This document shows positions 39,493 through 48,082 of a stretch of DNA of 60,191 nt, one piece after another (within the stretch, counting starts at the first letter, position 1; the number at the start of each line of letters is the position of its first letter). Origin of the DNA: Acidimicrobiaceae bacterium (lineage in GTDB: Bacteria > Actinomycetota > Acidimicrobiia > Acidimicrobiales > Ilumatobacteraceae). The stretch covers positions 3,964 through 64,154 of the forward strand of contig JAHEDX010000014.1 in assembly GCA_024641005.1 (NCBI GenBank). Direction: 5' to 3'. A program made the translations under genes and the position numbers. A model generated the notes under the pieces. That model worked only from the letters and a program-made list of their open reading frames with translations. It made no database searches and was not told where the DNA came from.

Positions 39493-41672
39493 GCCGCCGG
39501 ACCCCGCCGCCTCGCCCGATTCGCCGGACCGCGCCGAAGGTGCAACGCGCCCCGGGTGCGAGAACAGCGACTCAGCGCACGACAGGGCGGCGCACGGCTG
39601 GCGCCCGTACGGCTGACACACGTTCGATCAGCGCCCGTGGAGCGGGCTCCGGGGACCCAAGGGGGTCACGGTCAGCGGGATCACGGTCAGCGAGGTCACG
39701 GTCAGCGACTGGACGCACCACGACGCGCCCAGGGACACCGTCACGGGCTCCGTCACCGGCACCACGGCGATCAAGCCAGACGCCGGCGGCTTCTTCGGCG
39801 CGCCGGCGACGCGAACTCAAGTTCAGCGACGCACCGTCATCCACGTCGCGGCAACACCGTGCGGGGCAGCGCAAGACCCCTCGGCGACGCATCCTGGGCA
39901 ATCGGCACGTCGTACCACCGCGCCGGGATCTGCTCGGTCTCGGCAAGTCGCCCGTGCGGCTCAAACTGTTGCTCGTGGTGCTCCTGTTCGTCCTGGGAGC
40001 GGTGCTGTTCAAGGTGGGCAAGATCCAGTCCGCAGGCGGCGAAGCGCTCCGCAGCGCCGGCGCCGCACAATGGAGCCGGACGACGCCATTGCCTGCGGAC
40101 CGCGGCACGATCTTCGATCGCAATGGTGAAGAGCTCGCCCTGTCCGTGCCCGCCTACTCGATCAGTGTCAACCCGAAGCTCGTCACCGACGAGGCCGGAA
40201 CCGCCCGACTGATGCAGTCGTTCCTCGGCCTCGACGACGCCGAGACACGAGACCTCTACGACGAGCTCGTCGCCAAGGACCGCGGCTTCGTGTACATCCG
40301 TCGCGAGGTCGACCGCGCCCTCGGGGATCAGATCGCCAACCTGCGCCTGACCGGTGTCAACGTCGACGAAGAGGACAAGCGGGTGCTGCCGGGCGGGGTC
40401 GTCGGCCTCAGCGTCATCGGTCTGACCGACATCGACGGTGTCGGGATCGCCGGCCTCGAAAAGCAGTACGACGGGACACTCACCGGCACACCGGGCGAAC
40501 TGAGCAAGGAGGTCGCGCCGAAGGGCCGGTCCATTCCGGGGACCGAACACACGACAGCGATTCCCGTCCCCGGTGACGACCTGATCCTGACCCTCGATCG
40601 GTCGATCCAGTTCGCTGCCGAGAACGTGCTGCGTGACCGCGTCGACGAGCTCATCGCGAAGTCGGGCACGATCATCGTGATGGACACCCACACCGGCGAC
40701 ATCTACGCGATGGCCTCGGCCGTGCGGAACGCGGACGACGTCGTCGAGATCACCTCGGGTAACTTCGCGGCCGTCAACGCCTACGAACCCGGGTCGGTCG
40801 CCAAGGTCATCACCATCGCAGCGGGGCTCAACCAGGGCGCGGTCACCCCCGACACGACCTTCGTCGTGCCGTGGCGCCGCCAGTACGCCGATGATCTCCT
40901 GAAGGACTCGCACGAACACCCCGACACCGAGATGACCGTCGAGCGGATACTCGTCGAGTCGTCCAACATCGGCACGATCGACGTGCAACAAGCGACCGGG
41001 CGTGAGGTGCACTGGGAATACATGCACAATTTCGGGCTCGGCCAGAAGTCGGCGCTCGACTTCCCGGGTGAATCAGCGGGCATCCTGAAGCACTGGAGTG
41101 ACCTGTGGGGCTCGGAACGCGTCACGGTGGCATACGGCCAGGGGCTCTCCAGCACCTCGATCCAGCTCGTGTCTGCCGTGAACACCATCGCCAATGACGG
41201 CACGTATGTCGCTCCGAGACTGGTACTCGGAACCGTCGGCCAGGATGGCGAGGTCACCCCTGCAGAGCCGTCCGAGACACGTGAAGTGGTTCGTCCGGAG
41301 ATCGCCGAGGAAGTCCAACGGATGATGCGGGCGGTCGTGTGCGATCCGAGTGGTACGGGCGAACGGGCCCAGCAGGGCATCGAGAACTTCAGTGTCGCAG
41401 GCAAGACCGGCACCGGTCTCAAGGCACAGCCCAACGGCACATACTTCGACGAGAACGGCGATCCGGTCTACTACGCCAGCTTCGTCGGCTTCTTTCCGGC
41501 AGAGGATCCTCAGATCACCGTCCTCGTCTCGATCGACGAACCGCCCGCTGGTGACATCAACCGCTTCGGTGGCACGGCGGCCGCCCCGGTGTTCGCCCAC
41601 CTCGCGCCGACGATCGTGCACGAGCGCGGCATCCAGCCACCGCCCGACTCTGCAGCATGCCCGGCAGCGTGA
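39489..41672 (+). CDS. ftsI: Class B penicillin-binding protein, division transpeptidase FtsI
   Basis: A 727-aa septal peptidoglycan transpeptidase. Active-site motifs are SVAK (Ser436), SSN (491-493) and KTG (639-641). The pedestal domain begins after the single membrane segment at about 155-178 with PADRGTIFDRNGEELA. The cytoplasmic N-terminus of about 155 residues is exceptionally long and rich in Arg, Ser, Thr, Pro and Ala, and part is encoded by three 15-bp direct repeats; it is predicted disordered and strongly basic. No PASTA domain is seen. It overlaps ftsL by 4 nt and murE by 16 nt. Confidence 0.94.
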   Translation: MSRRTPPPRPIRRTAPKVQRAPGARTATQRTTGRRTAGARTADTRSISARGAGSGDPRGSRSAGSRSARSRSATGRTTTRPGTPSRAPSPAPRRSSQTPAASSARRRRELKFSDAPSSTSRQHRAGQRKTPRRRILGNRHVVPPRRDLLGLGKSPVRLKLLLVVLLFVLGAVLFKVGKIQSAGGEALRSAGAAQWSRTTPLPADRGTIFDRNGEELALSVPAYSISVNPKLVTDEAGTARLMQSFLGLDDAETRDLYDELVAKDRGFVYIRREVDRALGDQIANLRLTGVNVDEEDKRVLPGGVVGLSVIGLTDIDGVGIAGLEKQYDGTLTGTPGELSKEVAPKGRSIPGTEHTTAIPVPGDDLILTLDRSIQFAAENVLRDRVDELIAKSGTIIVMDTHTGDIYAMASAVRNADDVVEITSGNFAAVNAYEPGSVAKVITIAAGLNQGAVTPDTTFVVPWRRQYADDLLKDSHEHPDTEMTVERILVESSNIGTIDVQQATGREVHWEYMHNFGLGQKSALDFPGESAGILKHWSDLWGSERVTVAYGQGLSSTSIQLVSAVNTIANDGTYVAPRLVLGTVGQDGEVTPAEPSETREVVRPEIAEEVQRMMRAVVCDPSGTGERAQQGIENFSVAGKTGTGLKAQPNGTYFDENGDPVYYASFVGFFPAEDPQITVLVSIDEPPAGDINRFGGTAAAPVFAHLAPTIVHERGIQPPPDSAACPAA
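39664..39708 (+). repeat. Three tandem 15-bp repeats inside ftsI
   Basis: Units at 39664-39678, 39679-39693 and 39694-39708 share TCACGGTCAGCG in full (consensus GGTCACGGTCAGCGA) and encode (G/R)SRSA-like pentapeptides in the basic tail of FtsI. In-frame repeat number could change without breaking the gene. Confidence 0.85.
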
Positions 41673-43141
41673 TCCAGATGACCGTCACGTCGCAGGGCCT
41701 CGCGAACTCGATCCCGCAAGAGCTGTTGATCCAGGTCATCGGTACGGCCGATGCACAGCTGCACGACCTCACCCACGACTCGCGAGAGGTACAGCCGGGT
41801 TGGGCCTTCGCCTGCGTGCGAGGTGAGCACCACGACGGTCACAGTTATGCGGCGAACGCCGTGGATCGGGGTGCAGGCCTGCTGCTCGTCGACCACCCGT
41901 TGTCGCTCGACATCGCACAGATCGTCGTCACCGACGTGCGTCGCGCGATGGGGCATGCAGCCGCTGCCGTCCACGGCGATCCGGCACGCAAGATGCGGAT
42001 GATCGGTGTCACCGGCACCAATGGCAAGACCACGACGACCCACATGATCGGTGCGATCCTGCGTGCCGCAGGACTCCACGATCGCGAGATCGGCACCTTG
42101 TCGGGAGTGCGCACGACGCCTGAGGCACCAGACCTCCAACGCCGACTCGCCGAATTCGTGAGCGAAGGGGTCGACGCAGTGGTCATGGAGGTCTCGTCGC
42201 ACGCTCTCGCGCTCCATCGTGTCGCCGGCACACGATTCGACGTCGGTGTGTTCACCAACCTCGGTCGGGACCACCTCGACCTACACGTGTCGATGGAGGC
42301 GTACTTTCGCGCGAAGGCGTCGCTGTTCAGTGCCGGGCTGTGCGACATCGGTGTCACGAACCTCGATGATCCGTACGGTCGGCTCGTGCTCGATGCGGCG
42401 ACGATCGACATGATCGGATTCAGTCGCGCCGAGGCCGACGATGTCGAAATCGGCGTCGATCAACTGACGTTCACATGGAGGGGACGCCCAGTGAGCCTGC
42501 CGATCGGTGGGCGCTTCAACCTCATGAATGCCCTTGCTGCGCTGACCGTTTCGGCCGCGCTCGGGATCGACACGGACACCGCGATCCAGGGCTTGGCCGA
42601 GTGCCCTCCGGTACCGGGCCGGTTCGAGGTGGTGTCCGACAGCGCACGCGACGAGTTCGCCGTCGTCGTCGACTACGCCCACACGCCCGACGGGCTCGAG
42701 GAGTTGCTCGGTTCGGCACGCCACCTCGCTGGGCGTGCACGCGTGATCGCCGTGTTCGGTTGTGGTGGAGACCGCGATGTCGACAAGCGCCCGCTGATGG
42801 GTGCCGTCGCCGCCGAGAACGCAGACCTCGTCGTGATCACCAGCGACAATCCGCGCCACGAGGACCCTCTGACCATCGTGCATGCTGCCGCGGGGGGTAT
42901 CGACCCCAGATATCGCGAGTCCGTGGTGGTCGAGATCGATCGCCGGTCCGCGATCGCGTTGGCGATCGGTGCCGCTCAGCCAGGCGACGTCGTCGTCATC
43001 GCTGGAAAGGGGCACGAGACCACGCAGACGATCGGTGACGAGATCCGCCCGTTCGACGATCGTGCGGTCGCCCGAGAGCTGCTCGCTCGACGAGCCGCGG
43101 CGTGTGCTGCCGGTTCCGATCCGGAGGGAACGATGTCATGA
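41657..43141 (+). CDS. murE: UDP-MurNAc-tripeptide synthetase MurE
   Basis: A 494-aa cytoplasmic Mur ligase adding the third amino acid to UDP-MurNAc-L-Ala-D-Glu. Motifs are ATP-binding GVTGTNGKTTTTHM, LTHDSREVQPGWAF in the N-terminal domain, EVSSHALALHRV, NLGRDHLDLH, and DYAHTPDGLEELL. The sequence SDNPRHEDP carries DNPR, the meso-diaminopimelate signature, so the peptidoglycan is probably mDAP type. The start may be ATG 41657 (16-nt overlap with ftsI) or GTG 41669. It ends in an ATGA overlap with mraY, leaving no room for murF. Confidence 0.96.
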   Translation: MPGSVIQMTVTSQGLANSIPQELLIQVIGTADAQLHDLTHDSREVQPGWAFACVRGEHHDGHSYAANAVDRGAGLLLVDHPLSLDIAQIVVTDVRRAMGHAAAAVHGDPARKMRMIGVTGTNGKTTTTHMIGAILRAAGLHDREIGTLSGVRTTPEAPDLQRRLAEFVSEGVDAVVMEVSSHALALHRVAGTRFDVGVFTNLGRDHLDLHVSMEAYFRAKASLFSAGLCDIGVTNLDDPYGRLVLDAATIDMIGFSRAEADDVEIGVDQLTFTWRGRPVSLPIGGRFNLMNALAALTVSAALGIDTDTAIQGLAECPPVPGRFEVVSDSARDEFAVVVDYAHTPDGLEELLGSARHLAGRARVIAVFGCGGDRDVDKRPLMGAVAAENADLVVITSDNPRHEDPLTIVHAAAGGIDPRYRESVVVEIDRRSAIALAIGAAQPGDVVVIAGKGHETTQTIGDEIRPFDDRAVARELLARRAAACAAGSDPEGTMS

Positions 43142-44187
43142 TCGCCGTGATGATCGCCGGCGCGATCTCGACCCTCATCTCGCTGTTCGGTACCCGATAT
43201 CTGATCGTCTTCTTCGGTAGTCGCGGACAGGGACAGCCGATCCTCGGCAAGGAGGACCACGGACCCGAACACCACATGCTCAAGCAAGGAACCCCGACGA
43301 TGGGCGGTATCGCGATCGTCGTCGCCGCATTCATCGGTTGGATCGTCGCTCATGTCCGTAACATCGCGTTCTCCGATCAGGCGATGATCGTCTGGGTCGG
43401 GATCCTCGCGATGTCGCTGATGGGCTTCCTCGACGACTGGATCAAGGTTCGCAAGCGGCACAACCGGGGCATCTTCTGGAAGCAGAAGAATTACCTCACG
43501 ATGTTGATGAGTTTCGGGCTCGCCTGGTGGCTTGTCGCGACCACTGGCATCGACGAGTCGATCTCGCTCGTCCGAGCCGGAGACCTGGGGTTCGAAGTGC
43601 CGGCGGTGGTCTGGGTGCTCTGGGCCGGCACCATCATCTGGGCGACCACCAACGCCGTCAACGTCACGGATGGTCTCGACGGCCTCGCCGGCGGTTCCGC
43701 GCTGATGGGATTCGGCGCGTTCATGATCATCGCGTACTGGTCGTTCCGAAATCCCGATGTCTACAGCGCCGTGGTCAATCCGCTCGACATGGGCGTCATG
43801 GCGGCCGGCTTCGCCGGCGCCTGCCTCGGCTTCCTCTGGTGGAACGCGGCTCCTGCTCGGATCTTCATGGGCGATGTCGGAGCCCTCGGTATCGGCTCGG
43901 CGCTCGCCTTTCTCGCGCTCACACTCGACACGCATCTGCTCTTGATCCTGATCTGTGGCATCAATGTGATGGAGGCCGGGTCGGTCGCCATCCAAATGGG
44001 AGTGTTCAAGGCATCAGGTCGGACGAGGCGACTGTTCCGAATGTCACCGATCCATCATCACTTCGAGTTGGCCGGCTGGCCCGAGACAACGGTCATCATT
44101 CGTTTCTGGTTGATCTCGGCGATCTGTGTCGCCAGCGCGCTGGCGATCTTCATCGCCGACTACACGAGGGTCGTAGGCGGATCGTGA
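43138..44187 (+). CDS. mraY: Phospho-MurNAc-pentapeptide translocase MraY
   Basis: A 349-aa integral membrane enzyme making lipid I from UDP-MurNAc-pentapeptide and undecaprenyl phosphate. It has about ten membrane helices. Signature regions are KQGTPTMGG, MGFLDDWIKVRKRHNRG, NAVNVTDGLDGLAGG, the catalytic-Asp loop ARIFMGDVGALGIGSALAF and the Mg/substrate His motif SPIHHHFELAGWPE. The Shine-Dalgarno GGAGGG lies inside murE, and the ATG overlaps the murE stop. GTGA overlap with murD. Confidence 0.97.
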   Translation: MIAVMIAGAISTLISLFGTRYLIVFFGSRGQGQPILGKEDHGPEHHMLKQGTPTMGGIAIVVAAFIGWIVAHVRNIAFSDQAMIVWVGILAMSLMGFLDDWIKVRKRHNRGIFWKQKNYLTMLMSFGLAWWLVATTGIDESISLVRAGDLGFEVPAVVWVLWAGTIIWATTNAVNVTDGLDGLAGGSALMGFGAFMIIAYWSFRNPDVYSAVVNPLDMGVMAAGFAGACLGFLWWNAAPARIFMGDVGALGIGSALAFLALTLDTHLLLILICGINVMEAGSVAIQMGVFKASGRTRRLFRMSPIHHHFELAGWPETTVIIRFWLISAICVASALAIFIADYTRVVGGS

Positions 44188-45569
44188 GAGCCCTCGTCCA
44201 CGGTCTGGCAATCACGGGGGCATCCACCGTTCGCGCCCTGCAACGGCACGGGTACGACGTCGTCGCCACCGATGACGCGATCGACGACGCAAAGCGTGAC
44301 CGAGCGACCGAACTCGGCATCGAGGTGTCATACCTGCCAGTCGACCTTGCTGAGTTCGTCCGTGGGTTCGACGTGATCTCTCCGGCCCCGGGCGTGCCAG
44401 AGCGCCATGGGCTGATCGCTGCCGCTGTCGACGCCGGTGTTCCCATTCGGAGCGAGATCGAGCTGGCCTACCGGTGGGAGCAGGAGCGTCCGGGCGGCCC
44501 CCGGCCGATCCTGGCGATCACCGGGACCGACGGCAAGACCACCACGACCGAACTCACGGTTGCGATCCTGCGCTCCGCCGGTATCCGCACCGCTGCGCTC
44601 GGAAATACCGATGTGCCTCTGGTCGATGTGCTCGAATCCGATCTCGACGCGTTCGTCGTCGAATGCACGAGCTTCCGGCTCGCCTGGACCGAAGAATTCC
44701 GCGCCGATGCAGCCGTGTGGCTGAACCTGGCGCCCGACCACCTCAACTGGCATGCATCGATGGAGACCTATGTGGCGGCCAAGGCGCGCATCTTCGGACT
44801 GCAGGCACCCACCGACACAGCGATCGGTTTCGTCGATGACGCGATCGTGATGCAAGAACTCGAACGCGCACCTGCACGGCATCGAACATTCGGCGTCTCG
44901 GGCGCCGACTATCACCTGGCGGGAACGGTGTTGACCGGTCCGTACGGGCCGATCGCCGACATGTCCGTGATGCGCCGCCGTCTGCCACACGACATCACCA
45001 ACGCCCTGGCCGCCTCGGCGCTCGTCCTCGAGACGGGTCTGGCTTCGCCGGCCGCGATCGCTCAGGCGCTCGCCACGTTCGAGGCGCCCCCACATCGGCT
45101 CGAACCGATCGGGTCTGCCGGCGGCGTCGACTGGTTCAACGACTCGAAGGCGACCACGCCGCACGCCGCCTCGACCGCGATCAGAGCCTTCGACTCGTTG
45201 GTGCTGATCGCTGGCGGGAGTCGTAAGGGCGTCGACTTGTCTCCGATGGGGGAGCACGCGAACAGGGTGCGGGTCGTGGTCGCGATCGGCGAGGCCGCGC
45301 CTGACATCCACGCTGTGTTCGACGGCATCACCACCGTCATGGATGCCCACGACATGCGCGAAGCGGTCGAGCAGGCGGCGTCCAGTGCGCTCCCTGGCGA
45401 CGCCGTCGTCCTCTCGCCGGGATGCGCGAGCTTCGACTGGTACACGGGTTACCCGGCACGAGGCGACGACTTCCGTCGGCTCGTGCTCGAACACCTTGGC
45501 AGGGTCGACGCTCAGGCCGACCCGAGCTCCCCCGCCGGCACCACTGCACCGATGGAGACCACAGCATGA
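44184..45569 (+). CDS. murD: UDP-MurNAc-L-alanine-D-glutamate ligase MurD
   Basis: A 461-aa Mur ligase adding D-Glu. Motifs are the N-terminal nucleotide-fold loop VHGLAITGASTVRAL, SPAPGVPERHGLI, ATP-binding ITGTDGKTTTTEL, FVVECTSFRL, NLAPDHLNWH, FNDSKATTPHAASTAI and LIAGGSRKGVDLSPMG. The ATP motif has GTDGKT where most family members have GTNGKT. The GTG at 44184 overlaps mraY by 4 nt; the upstream open frame is a shadow of mraY. ATGA overlap with ftsW. Confidence 0.95.
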   Translation: MRALVHGLAITGASTVRALQRHGYDVVATDDAIDDAKRDRATELGIEVSYLPVDLAEFVRGFDVISPAPGVPERHGLIAAAVDAGVPIRSEIELAYRWEQERPGGPRPILAITGTDGKTTTTELTVAILRSAGIRTAALGNTDVPLVDVLESDLDAFVVECTSFRLAWTEEFRADAAVWLNLAPDHLNWHASMETYVAAKARIFGLQAPTDTAIGFVDDAIVMQELERAPARHRTFGVSGADYHLAGTVLTGPYGPIADMSVMRRRLPHDITNALAASALVLETGLASPAAIAQALATFEAPPHRLEPIGSAGGVDWFNDSKATTPHAASTAIRAFDSLVLIAGGSRKGVDLSPMGEHANRVRVVVAIGEAAPDIHAVFDGITTVMDAHDMREAVEQAASSALPGDAVVLSPGCASFDWYTGYPARGDDFRRLVLEHLGRVDAQADPSSPAGTTAPMETTA

Positions 45570-46903
45570 CGCTCACCATGAACCCCCTGTCCGGTTCGTC
45601 AGACGTTCGAGCGCGACGCGAAGCGGCACTCGAACGGCTCAACCGCGACGCCAAGGCGGGCGAACGGACGAATCCCCGACGGGCCAAGCCATCTCGCCGC
45701 GCAGTGCAGATCGCGCAGCCCCGGGCACTCGAACAGCTCGGACCGACGCCCGGCGTGTACTACGTCATCGTCGTCATCGTCGCGGTCTTCGTGATGCTCG
45801 GCCTCGTCATGGTGCTGTCGGCGACCTCTGCTCGCAACGTGGGTGGTGCAGCGTCGCCGTACTCGATCTTCAACCGTCAGCTCATGTGGGCGGGGCTCGG
45901 TCTCGTCGGCATGCTCGTCGCCATGAAGGTCCCGTACCAACGCTGGCGCGCCCTCGTCGTTCCTGGTGCGGTGCTCGCTGCCGGAGCGATGATGCTGCCA
46001 TTCGTGCCAGGGCTGGGCGCGACGATCAACGACGCCAACTCCTGGGTTCGGCTCGGCACCGTCGGGTTCCAGCCGTCAGAGGTGCTCAAACTCGCCGCGA
46101 TCGCATTTCTGGCAGACATGTTCGCCCGTCACCAGAACGAACTGCACGTTCCGCGCCGCGGGCTGATCCCGCTCGCGGTCGTCGCGTTCGCCTGCGCCGG
46201 CGTGAGCTTTCTCCAGGGCGACCTCGGGTCGGCGATCGTGCTCGCCTCGATCGTGCTCGCCGTCGGCCTCGTCGCCGGGGTACCGCTCGCCCATGTGGGC
46301 TCGATCGCCCTGATCGGGGCCAGCGGAGCCTTGTTGGCGATCCTCTCCGATCCCCGGCGGTTCAATCGCCTCGCTGCGTTCCGCGACATCGAGGGCAACA
46401 AGGAACATCTTGCGTGGCAGTCGTGGCAGGGCCTGCTCAGCATCGCCAATGGGGGCATGACGGGCTCGGGGATCGGCGGCAGCAACTCCAAACTCGGGTA
46501 CCTGCCGCTCGCGCACAGCGACTTCATCTTCGCTGTGATCGCCGACGAACTCGGGTTCGTCGGATCGGTCGCGGTCGTCGGTGGCTTCGCATTGTTGGTG
46601 TGGTTCGGCATCCAGACGGCTCTGGCAGCCCCGGATCAGTTCGGTCTGATCCTCGCCGGTGGGATCTCGGCGTGGTTCGGCGTCCAGGCGATCGTCAACA
46701 TGGGCGGCGTCGTCGGGCTCATGCCGGTGACCGGGCTGACCCTTCCGTTCTTCTCGGCAGGTGGCACGTCGTTGTTCGTCTCGATGGTGGCCGCAGGTCT
46801 CCTGCTCAACGTCGCCAGACGTGTGGTGACCGCGGCTCCGAGGGCGGCCACGTCGACGGGCGACGCCAAGACCCATCGAGCGCGACCCGTCCGGTCACAG
46901 TGA
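45566..46903 (+). CDS. ftsW: Peptidoglycan polymerase FtsW (SEDS family)
   Basis: A 445-aa SEDS glycosyltransferase that polymerises lipid II at the septum with FtsI. It has about ten membrane segments and a cytoplasmic N-terminus of about 60 basic residues. SEDS motifs are NDANSWVRLGTVGFQPSEVLKLA, FLQGDLGSAIVL (with the catalytic-type Asp), GGSNSKLGYLPLAHSDFIFAVIADELGF and GLTLPFFSAGGTSLF. ATGA overlap with murD and GTGA overlap with murG. Confidence 0.96.
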   Translation: MTLTMNPLSGSSDVRARREAALERLNRDAKAGERTNPRRAKPSRRAVQIAQPRALEQLGPTPGVYYVIVVIVAVFVMLGLVMVLSATSARNVGGAASPYSIFNRQLMWAGLGLVGMLVAMKVPYQRWRALVVPGAVLAAGAMMLPFVPGLGATINDANSWVRLGTVGFQPSEVLKLAAIAFLADMFARHQNELHVPRRGLIPLAVVAFACAGVSFLQGDLGSAIVLASIVLAVGLVAGVPLAHVGSIALIGASGALLAILSDPRRFNRLAAFRDIEGNKEHLAWQSWQGLLSIANGGMTGSGIGGSNSKLGYLPLAHSDFIFAVIADELGFVGSVAVVGGFALLVWFGIQTALAAPDQFGLILAGGISAWFGVQAIVNMGGVVGLMPVTGLTLPFFSAGGTSLFVSMVAAGLLLNVARRVVTAAPRAATSTGDAKTHRARPVRSQ

Positions 46904-48024
46904 GCGATCCCGTCGTCGAGACCGGTGACGTGTTCGCGGTCGTGACCGGAGGAGGGACCGCGGGCCACGTACTGCCCGCACTGGCGGTCGCCGACGGGCT
47001 CGTTGCCAGAGGGCACGACCCCGCCTCGATCCACTACATCGGTGCTCGACGAGGGATCGAAACCCGCCTGCTGCCCGAGACACCGTTTCCCCACACGTTC
47101 TTCGACGTCGTCGGCCTGCAACGCAGTCTGTCGAGGCGGAACCTCGGATTCGCTCCCAAGATGTGGCGGGCGCGGAGGGCGGCGATCTCACTGTTCCGCA
47201 CGATGCGACCCCAGGTGGTCGTGAGCGTCGGTGGTTACGCGAGCATGCCGGCGGTGTTCGCGGCTCGCAAGCTCGACATCCCGGTGGTGGTCGTCAGCTT
47301 CGACCTGTTGCCCGGCCGGGCCAGCCGGCTCGCGGCGAGGCGCGCGGTGGCGTGCGCAGTCGCCTTCCCGAACTCGCCCCTGCCGAGGGCATCGCTGACC
47401 GGAGCGCCCGTTCGTCGAGCGGTGCTCGAGGTCGACCGCGACCGTGATCGCGTGGCGGCGCGACGAGCGCTCGGATTGCCCGCCGACCGGTTCGTCGTCG
47501 CTGTGATGGGAGGTTCACAGGGTTCGGGAGCGCTCAACGAGGCGATCTGGGCGTATCTCGACGATCACCGTGCCGATGGCGCGCTGGCGGTCCGTCACGC
47601 GACGGGCGAGCGGTTCCTGGCGTACGCGCCTGCGGCGTCGGACGCAGCAGGAGCAGTTCTCTACCAGCCGATCGGCTACGAACCGAACATGCCGGCCGTG
47701 TACGCCGCATGTGACGTCCTCGTCGGGCGTGGGGGAGCGAGCACGGCCCACGAGGTCGCAGCCACCGGCACCCCGGCGGTGCTCGTGCCCTGGGCGGCGT
47801 CGGCGGAGGATCACCAGACCCTGAACGTCACATGGTTGTCCGACCAGGGTGCCGCGATCCATCTGCCCGAAGCCCAACTCGACGATCTGGGCGCGGTGCT
47901 CGACCGTTTGCGCGGCGACCCGCAGGAACGCCGCGAGCTCGGGATGAAGGCGTACGAGATGGGTGGGGTGCATCGCAGCGGCGCGCTTGCGCGGCTCGTC
48001 GAGTCCGTTGCGACCCGACGGTGA
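46900..48024 (+). CDS. murG: UDP-GlcNAc transferase MurG (lipid II synthesis)
   Basis: A 374-aa peripheral membrane GT28 glycosyltransferase that adds GlcNAc to lipid I. The N-terminal Gly loop is TGGGTAGHVLPALAVADGL, followed by GGYASMPAVFAA and TGAPVRRAVL. The C-terminal UDP-GlcNAc site has GGSQGSGALNEA, GRGGASTAHEVAATGTPAVLVPW and EDHQTLNVTWL. Position and length fit. The following 57 bp carry a possible promoter for murC. Confidence 0.95.
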   Translation: MSDPVVETGDVFAVVTGGGTAGHVLPALAVADGLVARGHDPASIHYIGARRGIETRLLPETPFPHTFFDVVGLQRSLSRRNLGFAPKMWRARRAAISLFRTMRPQVVVSVGGYASMPAVFAARKLDIPVVVVSFDLLPGRASRLAARRAVACAVAFPNSPLPRASLTGAPVRRAVLEVDRDRDRVAARRALGLPADRFVVAVMGGSQGSGALNEAIWAYLDDHRADGALAVRHATGERFLAYAPAASDAAGAVLYQPIGYEPNMPAVYAACDVLVGRGGASTAHEVAATGTPAVLVPWAASAEDHQTLNVTWLSDQGAAIHLPEAQLDDLGAVLDRLRGDPQERRELGMKAYEMGGVHRSGALARLVESVATRR

Positions 48025-48066
48025 TCCCATCGGCTGAGGCGCCGCGACCGCTCGTACCTGTGCCAC

Positions 48067-48072
48067 TAGCCT
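48067..48072 (+). promoter_or_regulatory. Possible internal -10 box for murC
   Basis: TAGCCT ends 10 nt before the murC GTG in a 58-bp gap, one of the few breaks in a run of 4-nt gene overlaps. It could give murC-murB-ftsQ a secondary leaderless or short-leader transcript. Evidence is the hexamer and the gap only. Confidence 0.35.
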
Positions 48073-48082
48073 GAGCGGTGCC

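Noticed and set aside
39664..39708. Short tandem repeats as CRISPR
   Set aside because: Three 15-bp units without spacers, in frame inside ftsI.
41657..43141. Mur ligase as MurF instead of MurE
   Set aside because: DNPR, GVTGTNGKTTTT and the N-terminal LTHDSREVQPGWAF are MurE features; MurF signatures are absent.
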